A DNA stretch of 64,000 nucleotides from Peribacillus sp. FSL P2-0133 (GTDB lineage Bacteria; Bacillota; Bacilli; Bacillales; DSM-1321). The position numbers and the translations under genes were made by a program. The notes below the pieces were generated by a model that saw only the letters and a program-made list of their open reading frames with translations, was not told the origin of the DNA and made no database searches. Positions within the stretch are counted from its first letter, which is position 1. Each line of letters starts with the position of its first letter. Below, one piece after another: positions 8,092 through 17,382 of the stretch. Location of the stretch: NCBI RefSeq assembly GCF_037975445.1, contig NZ_CP150254.1, positions 2,602,001 to 2,666,000 of the forward strand. Direction: 5' to 3'.

Positions 8092-8727
8092 ATAATCCCT
8101 CCTTCTTCATAATCTTCCTAATTATGTATTTTACTGAATAGTTTGTAAATGAGTCATTAGTCTTTAAATTCCAACTATCAATCGGTGTCTGACACCCGCT
8201 CTCATACTAATAACTTGGTAAATGAACAAAAAGAAAGAGCTTGTTTTGAAAAAAGTTTAATCAAAATACGCTCTTAATATTATTCAATTGATGTGACGAA
8301 CGAAATGCCGATATAAAATGATATCTTTCGACGGGTCTCGTAATGTTTGTTTTTGACGGTGTCGATGAACAATTAAGATTGTAAACGACAGACCGTATTG
8401 ATTGGCAGCCTATGTACCAGGCGGGGAAATATAGAAGGAACGTGCAGTACATCGTATTCGGGCCGGGACAGGTGTATTGATGGAAGCGGAGTAAATATCA
8501 TCGACTTGACGGCACCTAAGCAAGGTTAAGAAGCGATCAACCAGAGTGAATATATCCCAATAATAACCTCGATAGAATATTTAAATAAAACAATCAACCA
8601 AAAACATCATCAAGGACAATACTGTCTTTCTGCAAAACCAAGAAAACTTAGTTTGTGGAATATTATTAAATATTTTCCTTTACAGAGGAGATACTACCAA
8701 GAGACAAAGGTAAGAAAGGAAGACAGT
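8092..8727. other. Intergenic region between peptidase and oxidase genes
   Basis: About 640 bases with no convincing gene. The part nearest 8092 should carry the peptidase promoter. The stretch 8380-8560 is less AT-rich and may be decayed coding sequence, but no family was recognised in six frames. A 13-nt palindrome occurs at 8184. Confidence 0.4.
8184..8196. repeat. Short palindrome GGTGTCTGACACC
   Basis: A 6-bp perfect inverted repeat around one base, in the peptidase upstream region. Similar tgtc-n-gaca palindromes are common dispersed sequences in Bacillaceae from memory. Function unknown; it could equally be an operator. Confidence 0.3.
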
Positions 8728-10089
8728 ATGGATCATATACAAATGGCCCGTGCGATGTTCGGGACGAATATGGCTGTACATATCATATTTGCAACGATCG
8801 GCGTCGGGTTACCGATGATGATGTTGGCAGCGGAATTAATGTATCAAAGGACAAAGGATTTACAGTATGTTGTCATGGCTAAACGCTGGACCAAAACATT
8901 AGGGGTTTTGCTTGGGGTCGGGATTCCGACTGGTACGATTGCGGGTGTGCAACTGTCACTATTATGGCCAGGGTTTATGGAAGTGATTGGACGTGTCATG
9001 GCGCTTCCATTCCAGATCGAGATTTATGCATTCATGGTTGAAGCGCTATTCATGTCAATCTACGTGTATGCTGCTGAAAAAATAAAGCCATGGGCCCGTA
9101 TCGTAAGTTTATTCTTTGTTGCATTCGGCGCAATGGCTTCGGCGGTTTTGATTTCTAATGTCCATGCTTTTGAAGGGACACCGGCTGGGTTCCGGTTTGA
9201 AAATGGGGAAATCGTCGATGTCGATCCTTGGGCGGCATTTTTCAACCCAAGTTTCTTGGTGACGGCAGGTCATACGGCCTTGACTGCTTATACTACAGGT
9301 GCTTTTGTCGTAGCGGCCGTTGCAGCCTATAAGATGCTGAAAAATAAATATGGCACTGCTGAATATAATTTTCACCAAAAAGCACTGAGGCTCAGTATTG
9401 TATTGGGTTTGGTTTTTTCTTTTTTGACGGCATTGAACGGTCATGCGACTACACAGCATTTATATAGGGAACAGCCGGAGAAACTGGCGGCGGCTGAAGG
9501 GTTGTTTGAAACAAAGGACCATGCCGGACTTACCTTGTTCGGTTATACCGATAGGGAAGCCCAGGAAGTGAAGTATGGGATTGAATTCCCATGGTTATTA
9601 AGCTTTCTATCCGGTAATAGCTTCGATACGGTCGTGACCGGCTTGAACGATTTTCCAGAAGAGTATTGGCCACCGCTTTATGTCCATATCTTATTCAACG
9701 CCATGGTCATCATCGGTTCCAGCTTAATCGCCTTAGCACTGTTTGCATTGGTATGGAATAAATGGCTGAAAAGGGAAACTTATCCGAAATGGGTTCTCTG
9801 GCTGTTTGTTGCTGCAGGTCCGCTTTCGGTGATTTCGATTGAATGCGGTTGGATTTTTGCTTGTACAGGCAGACAGCCATGGACGATATACAGGATGCTG
9901 ACTACTGAGGATTCAGTCACTTCGTACGAAAACCTTGGATTTTTATTCACGATGTTCATTATTGTATATATCATTTTATGCGTTTCTGTCGTATTTACAC
10001 TTTTGTATTATTTCAAACGTCATTCCGTTATGGATGATATTTATAAAGCAGAACAGAAAGATGTAAGGCTTTTCGATTCGAATTCATAA
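8728..10089 (+). CDS. ythA: Cytochrome bd-type quinol oxidase subunit I (YthA-like)
   Basis: 453-residue integral membrane subunit that oxidises quinol and reduces oxygen to water without proton pumping. The start was moved from an upstream in-frame ATG to ATG 8728, which has gaaaggaag upstream and gives the family N-terminus MDHIQMARAMFG. H18 matches the high-spin haem ligand, H182 in TAGHTALTAY and M326 in FNAMVIIG match the haem b558 ligands, and the signature GRQPW is at 381-385. The segment SNVHAFEGTPAGF and the short Q-loop resemble the YthA/cyanide-insensitive branch rather than classic CydA. It is 15 bases from subunit II, so the two are one operon. Confidence 0.88.
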   Translation: MDHIQMARAMFGTNMAVHIIFATIGVGLPMMMLAAELMYQRTKDLQYVVMAKRWTKTLGVLLGVGIPTGTIAGVQLSLLWPGFMEVIGRVMALPFQIEIYAFMVEALFMSIYVYAAEKIKPWARIVSLFFVAFGAMASAVLISNVHAFEGTPAGFRFENGEIVDVDPWAAFFNPSFLVTAGHTALTAYTTGAFVVAAVAAYKMLKNKYGTAEYNFHQKALRLSIVLGLVFSFLTALNGHATTQHLYREQPEKLAAAEGLFETKDHAGLTLFGYTDREAQEVKYGIEFPWLLSFLSGNSFDTVVTGLNDFPEEYWPPLYVHILFNAMVIIGSSLIALALFALVWNKWLKRETYPKWVLWLFVAAGPLSVISIECGWIFACTGRQPWTIYRMLTTEDSVTSYENLGFLFTMFIIVYIILCVSVVFTLLYYFKRHSVMDDIYKAEQKDVRLFDSNS

Positions 10090-10104
10090 AAGGGGGGAAG
10101 GCGG

Positions 10105-11151
10105 TTGAGTGATGCTCTTCTTGCAATAACATTGGTCTGGGGCTTTATTTTTCTTTATGCCATCATGGCCTCTATGGATTTTGGCGCCGGCTTCTGGGCA
10201 ATGACTTACATTAAAAAGGAAGAAACGAATGCTACGAAGATTGCAAATAGCTATTTATCACCGACTTGGGAAGTGACTAATACTTTTGTGGTTGGTCTTG
10301 TAATTGCGATTTACAGTTTATTTCCAGGTGCGGTTTTCCCGATTGGGGTAGCCTTGATCGTTCCTGCGAGCCTGATATTGGTTCTGCTATGTATTAGGAG
10401 CGCTTTCTTGGTTTTCGCGCATAGCGTAGACAAATATGAAAAAGCGTTAACATATATCTCAGGATTGACGGGATTGATCATACCCGGGCTATTAATCAGT
10501 GTATTGCCCATCACCCATCTTGGATTTGTCGAAGGCGTGAGAGGAAATGAAGAATTGAATCTAACTAAACTTTTCACGAGTCCGAATGAGTATGCATTTG
10601 TGGGGTTTGGAATCATGAGCACGCTTTTTTTATCATCTTTGCTCCTGTCTGATTACTCAAAGCAGGCTGACGAAATGAAAGCATTCAAAATATATCGCAG
10701 GGATGCGATGTTAACGGGACCGCTTATGTTAGTCATGGCTCTGTTGGTTATGCTCACGTTAAAAAACGAAGCGAATTGGATCTACCAAGGAATGATGAAA
10801 AACTCGGCATTGTTATTCGTCTCGCTCGTTTTTTTTATCATTAGCGGGATAGCACTGTACTTACCCTATTTTTCTAAGCAGGAGGTTAAAGGGATGCCTC
10901 GCGTCGCTGTAATAGCGATTATCATTCAGTATTTAATCGGCAGTTATGTTTATGGTATCGCACATTTACCTTATATCATATATCCAAATGTCACGATTCT
11001 TTCAGGATTTACCGATCCAACATCTTTCCGGGCCGTTTTTGCCACATATATCGTGGGCTTTGCGATATTAGTGCCAGGGTTCTATTATTTCTGGTCCATC
11101 TTCATGAAAGATCAGCGTCGAAAGTTCAAACGGCGGCAAATGTCAAATTAG
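10105..11151 (+). CDS. ythB: Cytochrome bd-type quinol oxidase subunit II (YthB-like)
   Basis: 348-residue multi-pass membrane protein pairing with the upstream subunit. The N-terminus has the subunit II pattern W-G-F-I-F-L-Y-A-I-M-A-S-M-D-F-G-A-G, and roughly nine hydrophobic segments follow, ending in a basic tail. The start is TTG, directly preceded by aggggggaaggcgg; the longer ATG-less leader offers no better choice. Subunit II carries no haem in most family members and stabilises the complex. The next gene begins 28 bases on and could be co-transcribed. Confidence 0.87.
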   Translation: MSDALLAITLVWGFIFLYAIMASMDFGAGFWAMTYIKKEETNATKIANSYLSPTWEVTNTFVVGLVIAIYSLFPGAVFPIGVALIVPASLILVLLCIRSAFLVFAHSVDKYEKALTYISGLTGLIIPGLLISVLPITHLGFVEGVRGNEELNLTKLFTSPNEYAFVGFGIMSTLFLSSLLLSDYSKQADEMKAFKIYRRDAMLTGPLMLVMALLVMLTLKNEANWIYQGMMKNSALLFVSLVFFIISGIALYLPYFSKQEVKGMPRVAVIAIIIQYLIGSYVYGIAHLPYIIYPNVTILSGFTDPTSFRAVFATYIVGFAILVPGFYYFWSIFMKDQRRKFKRRQMSN

Positions 11152-11179
11152 TTCATCTTGGAAAAGAGAGGTTATCACT

Positions 11180-11938
11180 ATGAAAAAGTTAGATCTGCTA
11201 AAATATGCGGTTTTAGTCATCTCACTCTTTTTGAGCTATCAAGCGGTTGAAGCGCATGATAAAAATTTTCAGGTCGATGGCACTTATATTTCAACAAAAA
11301 GAGATGTAACAGGTGACCAGAAAATAGACATCATCCAGGTTCAGGGTTTGCCATATGAGGAAGGAAGCAAGTTTCTGAAGAAAATTGAGTTAAGTGTGGA
11401 AAGCAATCGCCGTACAATCAGCGTCCCGCTTGAAGCTGGGTATAATCCAGATCTCAAGGTTGCCGACTTGAATAATGATGGGGTCCAGGATGTATTGGTC
11501 ACGGTTTTGATGGAAGGTAGAGAGCGGTTGATAACCAGTTACGCCTATACGTTCAAGGATGGAAAAGTGAGGAAACTGGAAATCCCTCCATCCGTTCCCG
11601 TAATGGCCCAATTTCTTGATGGATACAAAGCGAAAATCATCATTGAAGGTCAAAAGCCTGTGGTGATAGATGTCAGTTCCAGAAAACAAGCTTATGATGA
11701 AATGGGCATTTATCTAAATGGAAAATTAAATGAACCGACAGAGCTTATGGTTGATCCATATTCTTCACTGGACTTAAAGAACGTTTTTGGGAAAGGGAAA
11801 GCGCTTGTGGGAGTCCAAAATGTAAAAGGGTCCGATGAACGTGATTCGATACTGGAAATCAAATCAGTATGGAAGTATAACAATGGATGGCAGCTTGTAA
11901 AAGCCCAAGTTAAACCGGTCAAGGGAAGAAATAAATAG
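11180..11938 (+). CDS. Secreted protein with FG-GAP/EF-hand-like Asp repeats, unknown function
   Basis: 252 residues with a cleavable signal peptide (hydrophobic 8-22, AEA before the mature part). Two short acidic motifs, DVTGDQKIDIIQV near 43 and DLNNDGVQDVLVTVL near 95, have the D-x-[ND]-x-D-G-x-x-D form of calcium-binding FG-GAP/VCBS blades, each followed by a beta strand. The rest is predicted mostly beta. The start has gagagg upstream. It follows the ythAB oxidase genes by 28 bases and is followed by a terminator, so it probably ends that transcript. No enzyme family recognised; the role in or outside the envelope is open. Confidence 0.7.
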   Translation: MKKLDLLKYAVLVISLFLSYQAVEAHDKNFQVDGTYISTKRDVTGDQKIDIIQVQGLPYEEGSKFLKKIELSVESNRRTISVPLEAGYNPDLKVADLNNDGVQDVLVTVLMEGRERLITSYAYTFKDGKVRKLEIPPSVPVMAQFLDGYKAKIIIEGQKPVVIDVSSRKQAYDEMGIYLNGKLNEPTELMVDPYSSLDLKNVFGKGKALVGVQNVKGSDERDSILEIKSVWKYNNGWQLVKAQVKPVKGRNK

Positions 11939-12007
11939 TGAATGTTATCATGGGATAGGCTTGCATGTGACATAGTTCAGGCATACTTTAGTTAAATAAA
12001 GAAGATG

Positions 12008-12037
12008 ACAGCTCTTGGTATTGAGGGCTGTTTTTTG
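12008..12037 (+). terminator. Terminator after the oxidase/secreted-protein unit
   Basis: Hairpin acagctc / gagggctgt with a short loop followed by six T residues. Confidence 0.7.
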
Positions 12038-12050
12038 TTTAAATTAAAAA

Positions 12051-12078
12051 TTGACAATTTTTAAATATTTGGTAAAAT
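12051..12078 (+). promoter_or_regulatory. Sigma-A promoter of the TetR gene
   Basis: TTGACA at 12051-12056, 16-bp spacer, TAAAAT at 12073-12078. The predicted transcription start is near 12085, about 30 bases before the first ATG of the regulator. Confidence 0.65.
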
Positions 12079-12115
12079 CTAAATAAATCCAGTTAACTAC
12101 ATATCCACACTCATT

Positions 12116-12787
12116 ATGTTGTTAAATGTAAGCGGATACAAAGGGGGGTGCAGTCTTACGGAGTTAAAAGAAAAAATAATTGAAACGTCGCTGACTCTCT
12201 TCGATCAGCATGGTTTTCATGGTGTCTCCGTTAACGAAATCGTTAAGGCATGCGGAACTAGCAAGGGGGGGTTTTATCACCATTTCTCTTCCAAAGATGA
12301 ACTCCTATTTGTCATTCATGATTACTTTATTTCATATGTTTTAATAAAAGCACAGGAAGCCATTTCAGAAAGTACCCATCCAACAGAAAAAATGCAAAAG
12401 ATCATTCAATCATTCGTTAAAGTTTTTGACCTCTATAAACCACACATCTCAGTTTTCTATCAAGAAAGCATTTACTTAAAACCACCTTATGTTGAAGCAA
12501 TTAAAAAAAAGCGTCAAATGTATAAAGAAATCATTTTTACCGTCATTAAAGAAGGCATTGACAAAGGAGTGTTCCGCAGCGAATTGCCAGTGGAAATTAC
12601 CGGAATGTCAATTCTGGGCATGGTGAACTGGTCCTACAAATGGTACAAAAGGGACGGTGGAAAAACGATTGATGAAATCGGTGATATTTACGTTGATCTA
12701 ATTCTGAATGCCCTATTAACAGATGAAGAAAAAGATGCGGAAATCACCCAACCATTTCTACTGAAGAACAATGTTGTTGTCGATTAA
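12116..12787 (+). CDS. TetR-family transcriptional repressor of the leucine-degradation operon
   Basis: 223 residues from ATG 12116. The N-terminal TetR helix-turn-helix includes GVSVNEIVKACGTSKGGFYH and the family Y-x-x-F-x-S-K-D-E-L; the C-terminal ligand domain is all-helical. It precedes an acyl-CoA operon, so the ligand is probably an acyl-CoA, as with FadR/LiuR-type regulators. The start is uncertain. ATG 12116 has no ribosome binding site, while a strong GGGGGG tract (12143-12148) sits just before in-frame codons CTT and ACG, where homologues would begin (T-E-L-K-E-K-I-I-E-T). An ATG-to-ACG change is one explanation. An 18-bp near-palindrome follows the gene. Confidence 0.82.
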   Translation: MLLNVSGYKGGCSLTELKEKIIETSLTLFDQHGFHGVSVNEIVKACGTSKGGFYHHFSSKDELLFVIHDYFISYVLIKAQEAISESTHPTEKMQKIIQSFVKVFDLYKPHISVFYQESIYLKPPYVEAIKKKRQMYKEIIFTVIKEGIDKGVFRSELPVEITGMSILGMVNWSYKWYKRDGGKTIDEIGDIYVDLILNALLTDEEKDAEITQPFLLKNNVVVD

Positions 12788-12807
12788 ACAATTAACTTGA
12801 TTTGTAC

Positions 12808-12825
12808 AGACCAACTAGTCGGTCT
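12808..12825. promoter_or_regulatory. Candidate TetR operator before the acyl-CoA operon
   Basis: agaccaactagtcggtct is an 18-bp inverted repeat with 8 of 9 pairs matched. It lies between the regulator stop (12787) and the first structural gene (12848). Form and position fit a TetR-family operator. Confidence 0.55.
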
Positions 12826-12847
12826 CAATTGAAAGGGGAATGAACAT

Positions 12848-13990
12848 ATGGATTTTTCACTTACAAAAGAGCAGCAGATGATTAAGGAAATGGTTAAGGA
12901 ATTTGCCGAAAAGGAAATTAAACCCATTGCGATTGAGCTGGATGCAAAGTCCATGTTTGCGGAGGATGTATTCAAAAAAATGGGGAAACTCGGGTTACTT
13001 GGAATTCCATTTCCTGAAGAATATGGCGGTTCGGGCGGAGATACGATTTCATATGCCATTGCAGTTGAAGAGGTTGGCAAGGCGTGCGGAGGAACCGGCT
13101 TAAGTTATGCTGCAGCAGTTTCGCTCGGAGCAAGTCCAATTTACTATTTTGGAACCGAAGAACAGAAGCAAAAATATCTGGTTCCAATCACGACCGGTGA
13201 AACTCTGGCAGCTTTCGGGTTGACAGAGCCTAATGCGGGTTCCGATGCTGGCGGTACGAGAACCACTGCTGTGTTGGAAGGTGATGAATATGTGATCAAT
13301 GGTGAGAAAACATGGATTACAAATGCCAGCTATTCAAGAACCGTTACCGTCACTGCTGTATCGGGCAAAGATTCCAAGGGCAAGAATATCATCTCGGCAT
13401 TCATCGTGCCAACCGATACCCAAGGGCTTACGATCAATAGCAATTATGAAAAAATGGGAGTTCGGGCTTCCAATACTTGTGAAATCATTCTGGATAACGT
13501 CCGGGTACCAAAGAAAAATTTATTGGGAGATCCAGACAAAGGGTTCAAACAATTCTTATTCACTCTGGATGGAGGAAGGATTTCCATTGCAGCTTTGGCC
13601 GTCGGTATCGCTCAGGCTGCCTTTGATAAAGCTTTAGCTTTTTCAAAAGAGCGCATACAATTCGGTAAATCGATATCAAATTTCCAGGCCATTCAATTCA
13701 AGCTGGCAGACATGGCGATGGAAATTGAACTGGCGAGGAATATGGTATATAAGGCGGCGTGGTTAAAAGACAATAAAAAGCCTTTTGCAAAGGAAGCGGC
13801 ATACGCCAAGCTTTTTGCAAGTGAAACCGCTTTCCGGGCCAGCAATCAAGCGATTCAAATACATGGCGGTTCTGGTTACATGCGCGAATATGAAGTGGAG
13901 CGCTATTTAAGAGATGCTAAGTTATTGGAAATTGGTGAAGGCACATCCGAAATTCAAAGAATCGTTATCGCCAGACAATTAGGCTGTTAA
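12848..13990 (+). CDS. yngJ: Acyl-CoA dehydrogenase (YngJ), isovaleryl-CoA step
   Basis: 380-residue FAD acyl-CoA dehydrogenase, likely converting isovaleryl-CoA to 3-methylcrotonyl-CoA and passing electrons to ETF. Family blocks are [45 protein letters not shown], and the C-terminal [20 protein letters not shown] and [17 protein letters not shown]. The glutamate in GEGT is the usual catalytic base of short/medium-chain enzymes; classic isovaleryl-CoA dehydrogenases carry GAGT there and use another glutamate, so substrate range may be wider. The start has gaaagggga 8-9 nt upstream. First structural gene of a block ordered as B. subtilis yngJ-I-HA-HB-G-F-E. Confidence 0.9.
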   Translation: MDFSLTKEQQMIKEMVKEFAEKEIKPIAIELDAKSMFAEDVFKKMGKLGLLGIPFPEEYGGSGGDTISYAIAVEEVGKACGGTGLSYAAAVSLGASPIYYFGTEEQKQKYLVPITTGETLAAFGLTEPNAGSDAGGTRTTAVLEGDEYVINGEKTWITNASYSRTVTVTAVSGKDSKGKNIISAFIVPTDTQGLTINSNYEKMGVRASNTCEIILDNVRVPKKNLLGDPDKGFKQFLFTLDGGRISIAALAVGIAQAAFDKALAFSKERIQFGKSISNFQAIQFKLADMAMEIELARNMVYKAAWLKDNKKPFAKEAAYAKLFASETAFRASNQAIQIHGGSGYMREYEVERYLRDAKLLEIGEGTSEIQRIVIARQLGC

Positions 13991-14105
13991 TCTTTATGGA
14001 ACGTAAAATGAACGATGATGCTTTGGTTCATTTTGGTGAAATGCAGATGTTATCTATACAGCAAAACGCGTTCATTCTTACTTTTATTTGATTAGGAGGA
14101 GTTTG

Positions 14106-15752
14106 ATGTCTGATTTGCTAGATATTACTATCGGGAAATTGCTTGAGAGGACAGCTGAACAATATGGTGATAATGAAGCGGTGGTGTACCATGAACTGGG
14201 CCTCCGCCATTCCTATCGCGAATTTGAAAAGATTTGCCGAAAGGCGGCCAGGGGGTTCATGTCACTCGATATAAAAAAAGGGGAACATATCGCCATTTGG
14301 GCGTCCAATAAACCGGAATGGCTTATATCCCAATTTTCCACCGCGAAAATGGGCGGGGTGCTGGTTACGGTCAACACTAATTACCGTACAAGTGAACTGG
14401 AATACTTGCTTAAGCAATCGGATGCGACGACGATCATCCTGATGGAACAATATAAGGATCATTCATATATTGATACGCTGTACGAAATCGTACCTGAATT
14501 GAAAAATGCAGAACCAGGAAAATTACAATCTGAGAAACTGCCAAAATTGAAAAATATCATCGTTTTAGGTGAAGCGCGATATCCCGGAACGTTTTCGTGG
14601 AATGATGTCATTAGCGGAAGCGAATCCATTTCGGAGGAGTCACTGGACATGAGGATGGAGGAATTGGCTCCCGATGATGTGATTAATATGCAATATACAT
14701 CAGGGACGACAGGATTTCCAAAAGGAGTGATGTTGACGCATTCAAACTTGGTCAACAACGGATTGAATGTCGCGGAATGCATGAGGCTTACCGAAGTTGA
14801 CCGGCTTTGCATCCCGGTTCCGTTTTTTCATTGTTTCGGCTGTTCCCTTGGTACGATGGCCTCGGTTTCTGTAGGGGCAACAATGGTGCCGATTGTGGAA
14901 TTTAATCCACGCGTCGTCCTTCAGACCGTTGAAGCCGAAAAATGTACGGGACTTCATGGTGTTCCGACGATGTTCATCGCTCAACTTAATCTCGATGAAT
15001 TTGACCAGTATGATTTACGTTCGTTGCGGACTGGAATCATGGCAGGCTCCACATGTCCGATTGAAGTCATGAAAAGCGTGGTGAATAAGATGGGAATCTC
15101 GGAAATCACGATTACTTATGGTCAAACGGAATCGTCTCCAGGAATTACGATGACAAGAACGGACGATCCGATCGAACTTCGTGTTTCCTCAGTGGGAAGG
15201 GCTTTGCCGAAAGTGGAAGTGAAAATTGTCGATCCAGTTACCGGGGAAGAAGTCCAGCGGGGCAAACAAGGGGAACTCTGTTCGAGGGGATACCATGTAA
15301 TGAAGGGATATTATAATAATCCGGAGGCCACTGAGCAGGCGATTGACCGGGAAGGCTGGCTTCATACGGGTGATTTAGCAGTGATGGATGAAAGGGGTTA
15401 TTGCAAGATTACAGGTAGGCTGAAAGACATGATCATTCGCGGAGGGGAAAATATCTATCCCCGTGAGATTGAAGAATTCCTCTATCAACATCCTGCAATT
15501 GTCGATGTCCAGGTACTCGGCGTTCCAGATCAGAAGTATGGGGAAGAGGTAGCGGCATGGATCATTTTGAAAGCAGGAGAAACACTGACGGAGAAAGAAT
15601 TGATAGAGTATTGCAAAGGGAAAATATCTTTTCATAAAATTCCCCGTTACATTCAATTTACCGATGCTTATCCCATGACTGCATCCGGGAAAATCCAAAA
15701 GTATAAGCTTCGGCAACAAACTCTTGATCTACTATCGGAACGCACTAAATAA
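14106..15752 (+). CDS. yngI: AMP-forming acyl-CoA synthetase (YngI)
   Basis: 548-residue adenylate-forming enzyme that activates a carboxylic acid to its acyl-CoA with ATP. The P-loop-like motif YTSGTTGFPKG is at about 197-207, the hinge motif GRLKDMIIRGGENIYPREIE is in the C-terminal domain, and the catalytic lysine segment P-M-T-A-S-G-K-I-Q-K is near the end. The start was moved 18 bases downstream of the longest frame to ATG 14106, because AGGAGG is 6 nt before it. The 115-base gap after the dehydrogenase is the longest in the operon. In leucine catabolism it could activate free isovalerate or acetoacetate; the substrate is not proven by sequence. Confidence 0.9.
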   Translation: MSDLLDITIGKLLERTAEQYGDNEAVVYHELGLRHSYREFEKICRKAARGFMSLDIKKGEHIAIWASNKPEWLISQFSTAKMGGVLVTVNTNYRTSELEYLLKQSDATTIILMEQYKDHSYIDTLYEIVPELKNAEPGKLQSEKLPKLKNIIVLGEARYPGTFSWNDVISGSESISEESLDMRMEELAPDDVINMQYTSGTTGFPKGVMLTHSNLVNNGLNVAECMRLTEVDRLCIPVPFFHCFGCSLGTMASVSVGATMVPIVEFNPRVVLQTVEAEKCTGLHGVPTMFIAQLNLDEFDQYDLRSLRTGIMAGSTCPIEVMKSVVNKMGISEITITYGQTESSPGITMTRTDDPIELRVSSVGRALPKVEVKIVDPVTGEEVQRGKQGELCSRGYHVMKGYYNNPEATEQAIDREGWLHTGDLAVMDERGYCKITGRLKDMIIRGGENIYPREIEEFLYQHPAIVDVQVLGVPDQKYGEEVAAWIILKAGETLTEKELIEYCKGKISFHKIPRYIQFTDAYPMTASGKIQKYKLRQQTLDLLSERTK

Positions 15753-15764
15753 GGAGGGTATCGA

Positions 15765-17114
15765 ATGATTCGAAAAATTCTTATCGCAAACAGGGGAGAA
15801 ATAGCATCACGCATTATTCGTACATGCAGGAAGTTGGGAATACTTACTGTCGCCGTCCATTCGGAAGCAGATGCGGATTCGCCATTTGTGGGATTGGCGG
15901 ATGAGGCATATTTATTGGGTGGCCCGAGAGTACAGGAAAGCTATTTAAACGTCAATAAGATTTTGGAAATAGCTAAGAAAACGGGAGTGGAAGCCATTCA
16001 TCCTGGATACGGATTTCTTAGTGAAAACGCAGATTTCGCACGTTCATGCGAAGAAGCAGGCTTGATATTCATTGGTCCAAAACCAGAAATCATCCAGCAG
16101 ATGGGCAATAAAGTCGAGGCACGGAAAAAGATGGAACAAGCGGGACTTCCATTGGTGCCTGGATTTTCACGTCCGTTAATTGATAGTGCAGAAGCGGCAG
16201 CCGTTGCCGAAAAAATTGGCTATCCAGTCATGTTAAAAGCAGCAGCAGGCGGCGGGGGAATCGGCATGCAGGCCGTTGCTAATGAAGATGAATTGACCAA
16301 GGCCTTCGAAGGGAATCAAAAACGTGCCCAATTGTTTTTTGGCAATGGAGATATGTTCATAGAAAAACTGATTGAGAAGCCTCGTCATATCGAAATTCAG
16401 GTATTGGCGGATTCCTTTGGGAATGCTGTTTACTTATGGGAAAGGGAATGCTCCGTTCAAAGGCGCCACCAAAAGGTCGTAGAAGAGGCTCCCTCTTCTT
16501 TCCTTGACGAAGAAACAAGAAACAGGATGGGAATGGCTGCAGTGACAGCGGTAAAATCCATTGGTTATAGCAATGCGGGCACCCTCGAGTTTTTAGTTGA
16601 TGGTGATAAAAATTTTTATTTCCTGGAAATGAATACACGTCTTCAGGTTGAGCATCCTGTCACCGAAGAAATTACGGGGCTGGATTTAGTCGAGCAGCAA
16701 ATTAAAATTGCATCGGGCAACAAATTGGAATTCACTCAAAGTGAGATTAAACAGGATGGACACTCCATTGAAGTGCGCATATACGCTGAAGACCCGAAAA
16801 CGTTTTATCCAGCACCGGGGAGAATCACCAGCATGGAACTTCCGGAAGGGGAAGGGATCCGTCATGAATTGGCGGTTCATGGAACTTCCGTCGTGTCCCA
16901 CTTTTATGATCCGATGATTGCCAAATTGGTAGTGAGCGGCGATTCAAGGGATAAAGCGATCAAGAGATTAAGAGAAGCGCTGGCAAACTATAAAATAGAA
17001 GGAATAAAAACAAACCTTCCTTTGCTTATGGAAATAATTTCTCATGAAGCTTTTTCCCAAGGAGATACGACTACGGATTTCATTGCGAAATATATTAAAA
17101 AATTGACTGTATAA
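15765..17114 (+). CDS. yngHA: Biotin carboxylase subunit of 3-methylcrotonyl-CoA carboxylase
   Basis: 449-residue ATP-grasp enzyme that carboxylates biotin on the small carrier protein encoded next. Domains in order are the N-terminal IRKILIANRGEIASRIIRTC, the glycine-rich ATP loop KAAAGGGGIGMQ at about 162-173, the catalytic region FYFLEMNTRLQVEHPVTEEI, and a biotin carboxylase C-terminal domain. A fused biotinyl domain is absent, consistent with the separate carrier. The start has aaggaggg 6 nt upstream and is 12 bases after the synthetase stop. Paralogous to AccC; the operon context assigns it to branched-chain catabolism rather than fatty-acid synthesis. Confidence 0.9.
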   Translation: MIRKILIANRGEIASRIIRTCRKLGILTVAVHSEADADSPFVGLADEAYLLGGPRVQESYLNVNKILEIAKKTGVEAIHPGYGFLSENADFARSCEEAGLIFIGPKPEIIQQMGNKVEARKKMEQAGLPLVPGFSRPLIDSAEAAAVAEKIGYPVMLKAAAGGGGIGMQAVANEDELTKAFEGNQKRAQLFFGNGDMFIEKLIEKPRHIEIQVLADSFGNAVYLWERECSVQRRHQKVVEEAPSSFLDEETRNRMGMAAVTAVKSIGYSNAGTLEFLVDGDKNFYFLEMNTRLQVEHPVTEEITGLDLVEQQIKIASGNKLEFTQSEIKQDGHSIEVRIYAEDPKTFYPAPGRITSMELPEGEGIRHELAVHGTSVVSHFYDPMIAKLVVSGDSRDKAIKRLREALANYKIEGIKTNLPLLMEIISHEAFSQGDTTTDFIAKYIKKLTV

Positions 17115-17152
17115 CGCATATTTTAAAACAAAATGATCAGGAGGAATGTAAG

Positions 17153-17365
17153 ATGGCAGAATTAAAGGCAAGCATGGCAGGAAGCGTTTGGAAAATCGTA
17201 GCGAATGAGGGGCAAAGTGTAACAGACGGACAGGACATCATTATCTTGGAATCGATGAAAATGGAAATCCCCATTGCAGCCGAAGAAGCTGGCACCATCA
17301 AAGAACTTAAAGTGAATGAGGGGGATTTCGTAAATGAGGGCGACATTTTGGCCGTCATTGAATAA
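17153..17365 (+). CDS. yngHB: Small biotinyl carrier protein (biotin/lipoyl attachment)
   Basis: 70-residue stand-alone biotinyl domain. The motif ILESMKMEIP places the biotin-accepting lysine at K36, and the surrounding beta-hairpin glycines (near 10, 20 and 57) are conserved. It shuttles carboxybiotin from the upstream carboxylase subunit to the carboxyltransferase encoded at the end of the operon. The start follows aggagg closely. A single-domain carrier of this length is characteristic of the yng cluster and of pyruvate/methylcrotonyl carboxylases with split subunits. Confidence 0.92.
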   Translation: MAELKASMAGSVWKIVANEGQSVTDGQDIIILESMKMEIPIAAEEAGTIKELKVNEGDFVNEGDILAVIE

Positions 17366-17382
17366 AAGGACGGAGGGGTAAG

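Noticed and set aside
8261-8452. Minus-strand open frame in the peptidase/oxidase spacer
   Set aside because: No ribosome binding site, Ser/Asn-rich random-looking translation, no family resemblance.
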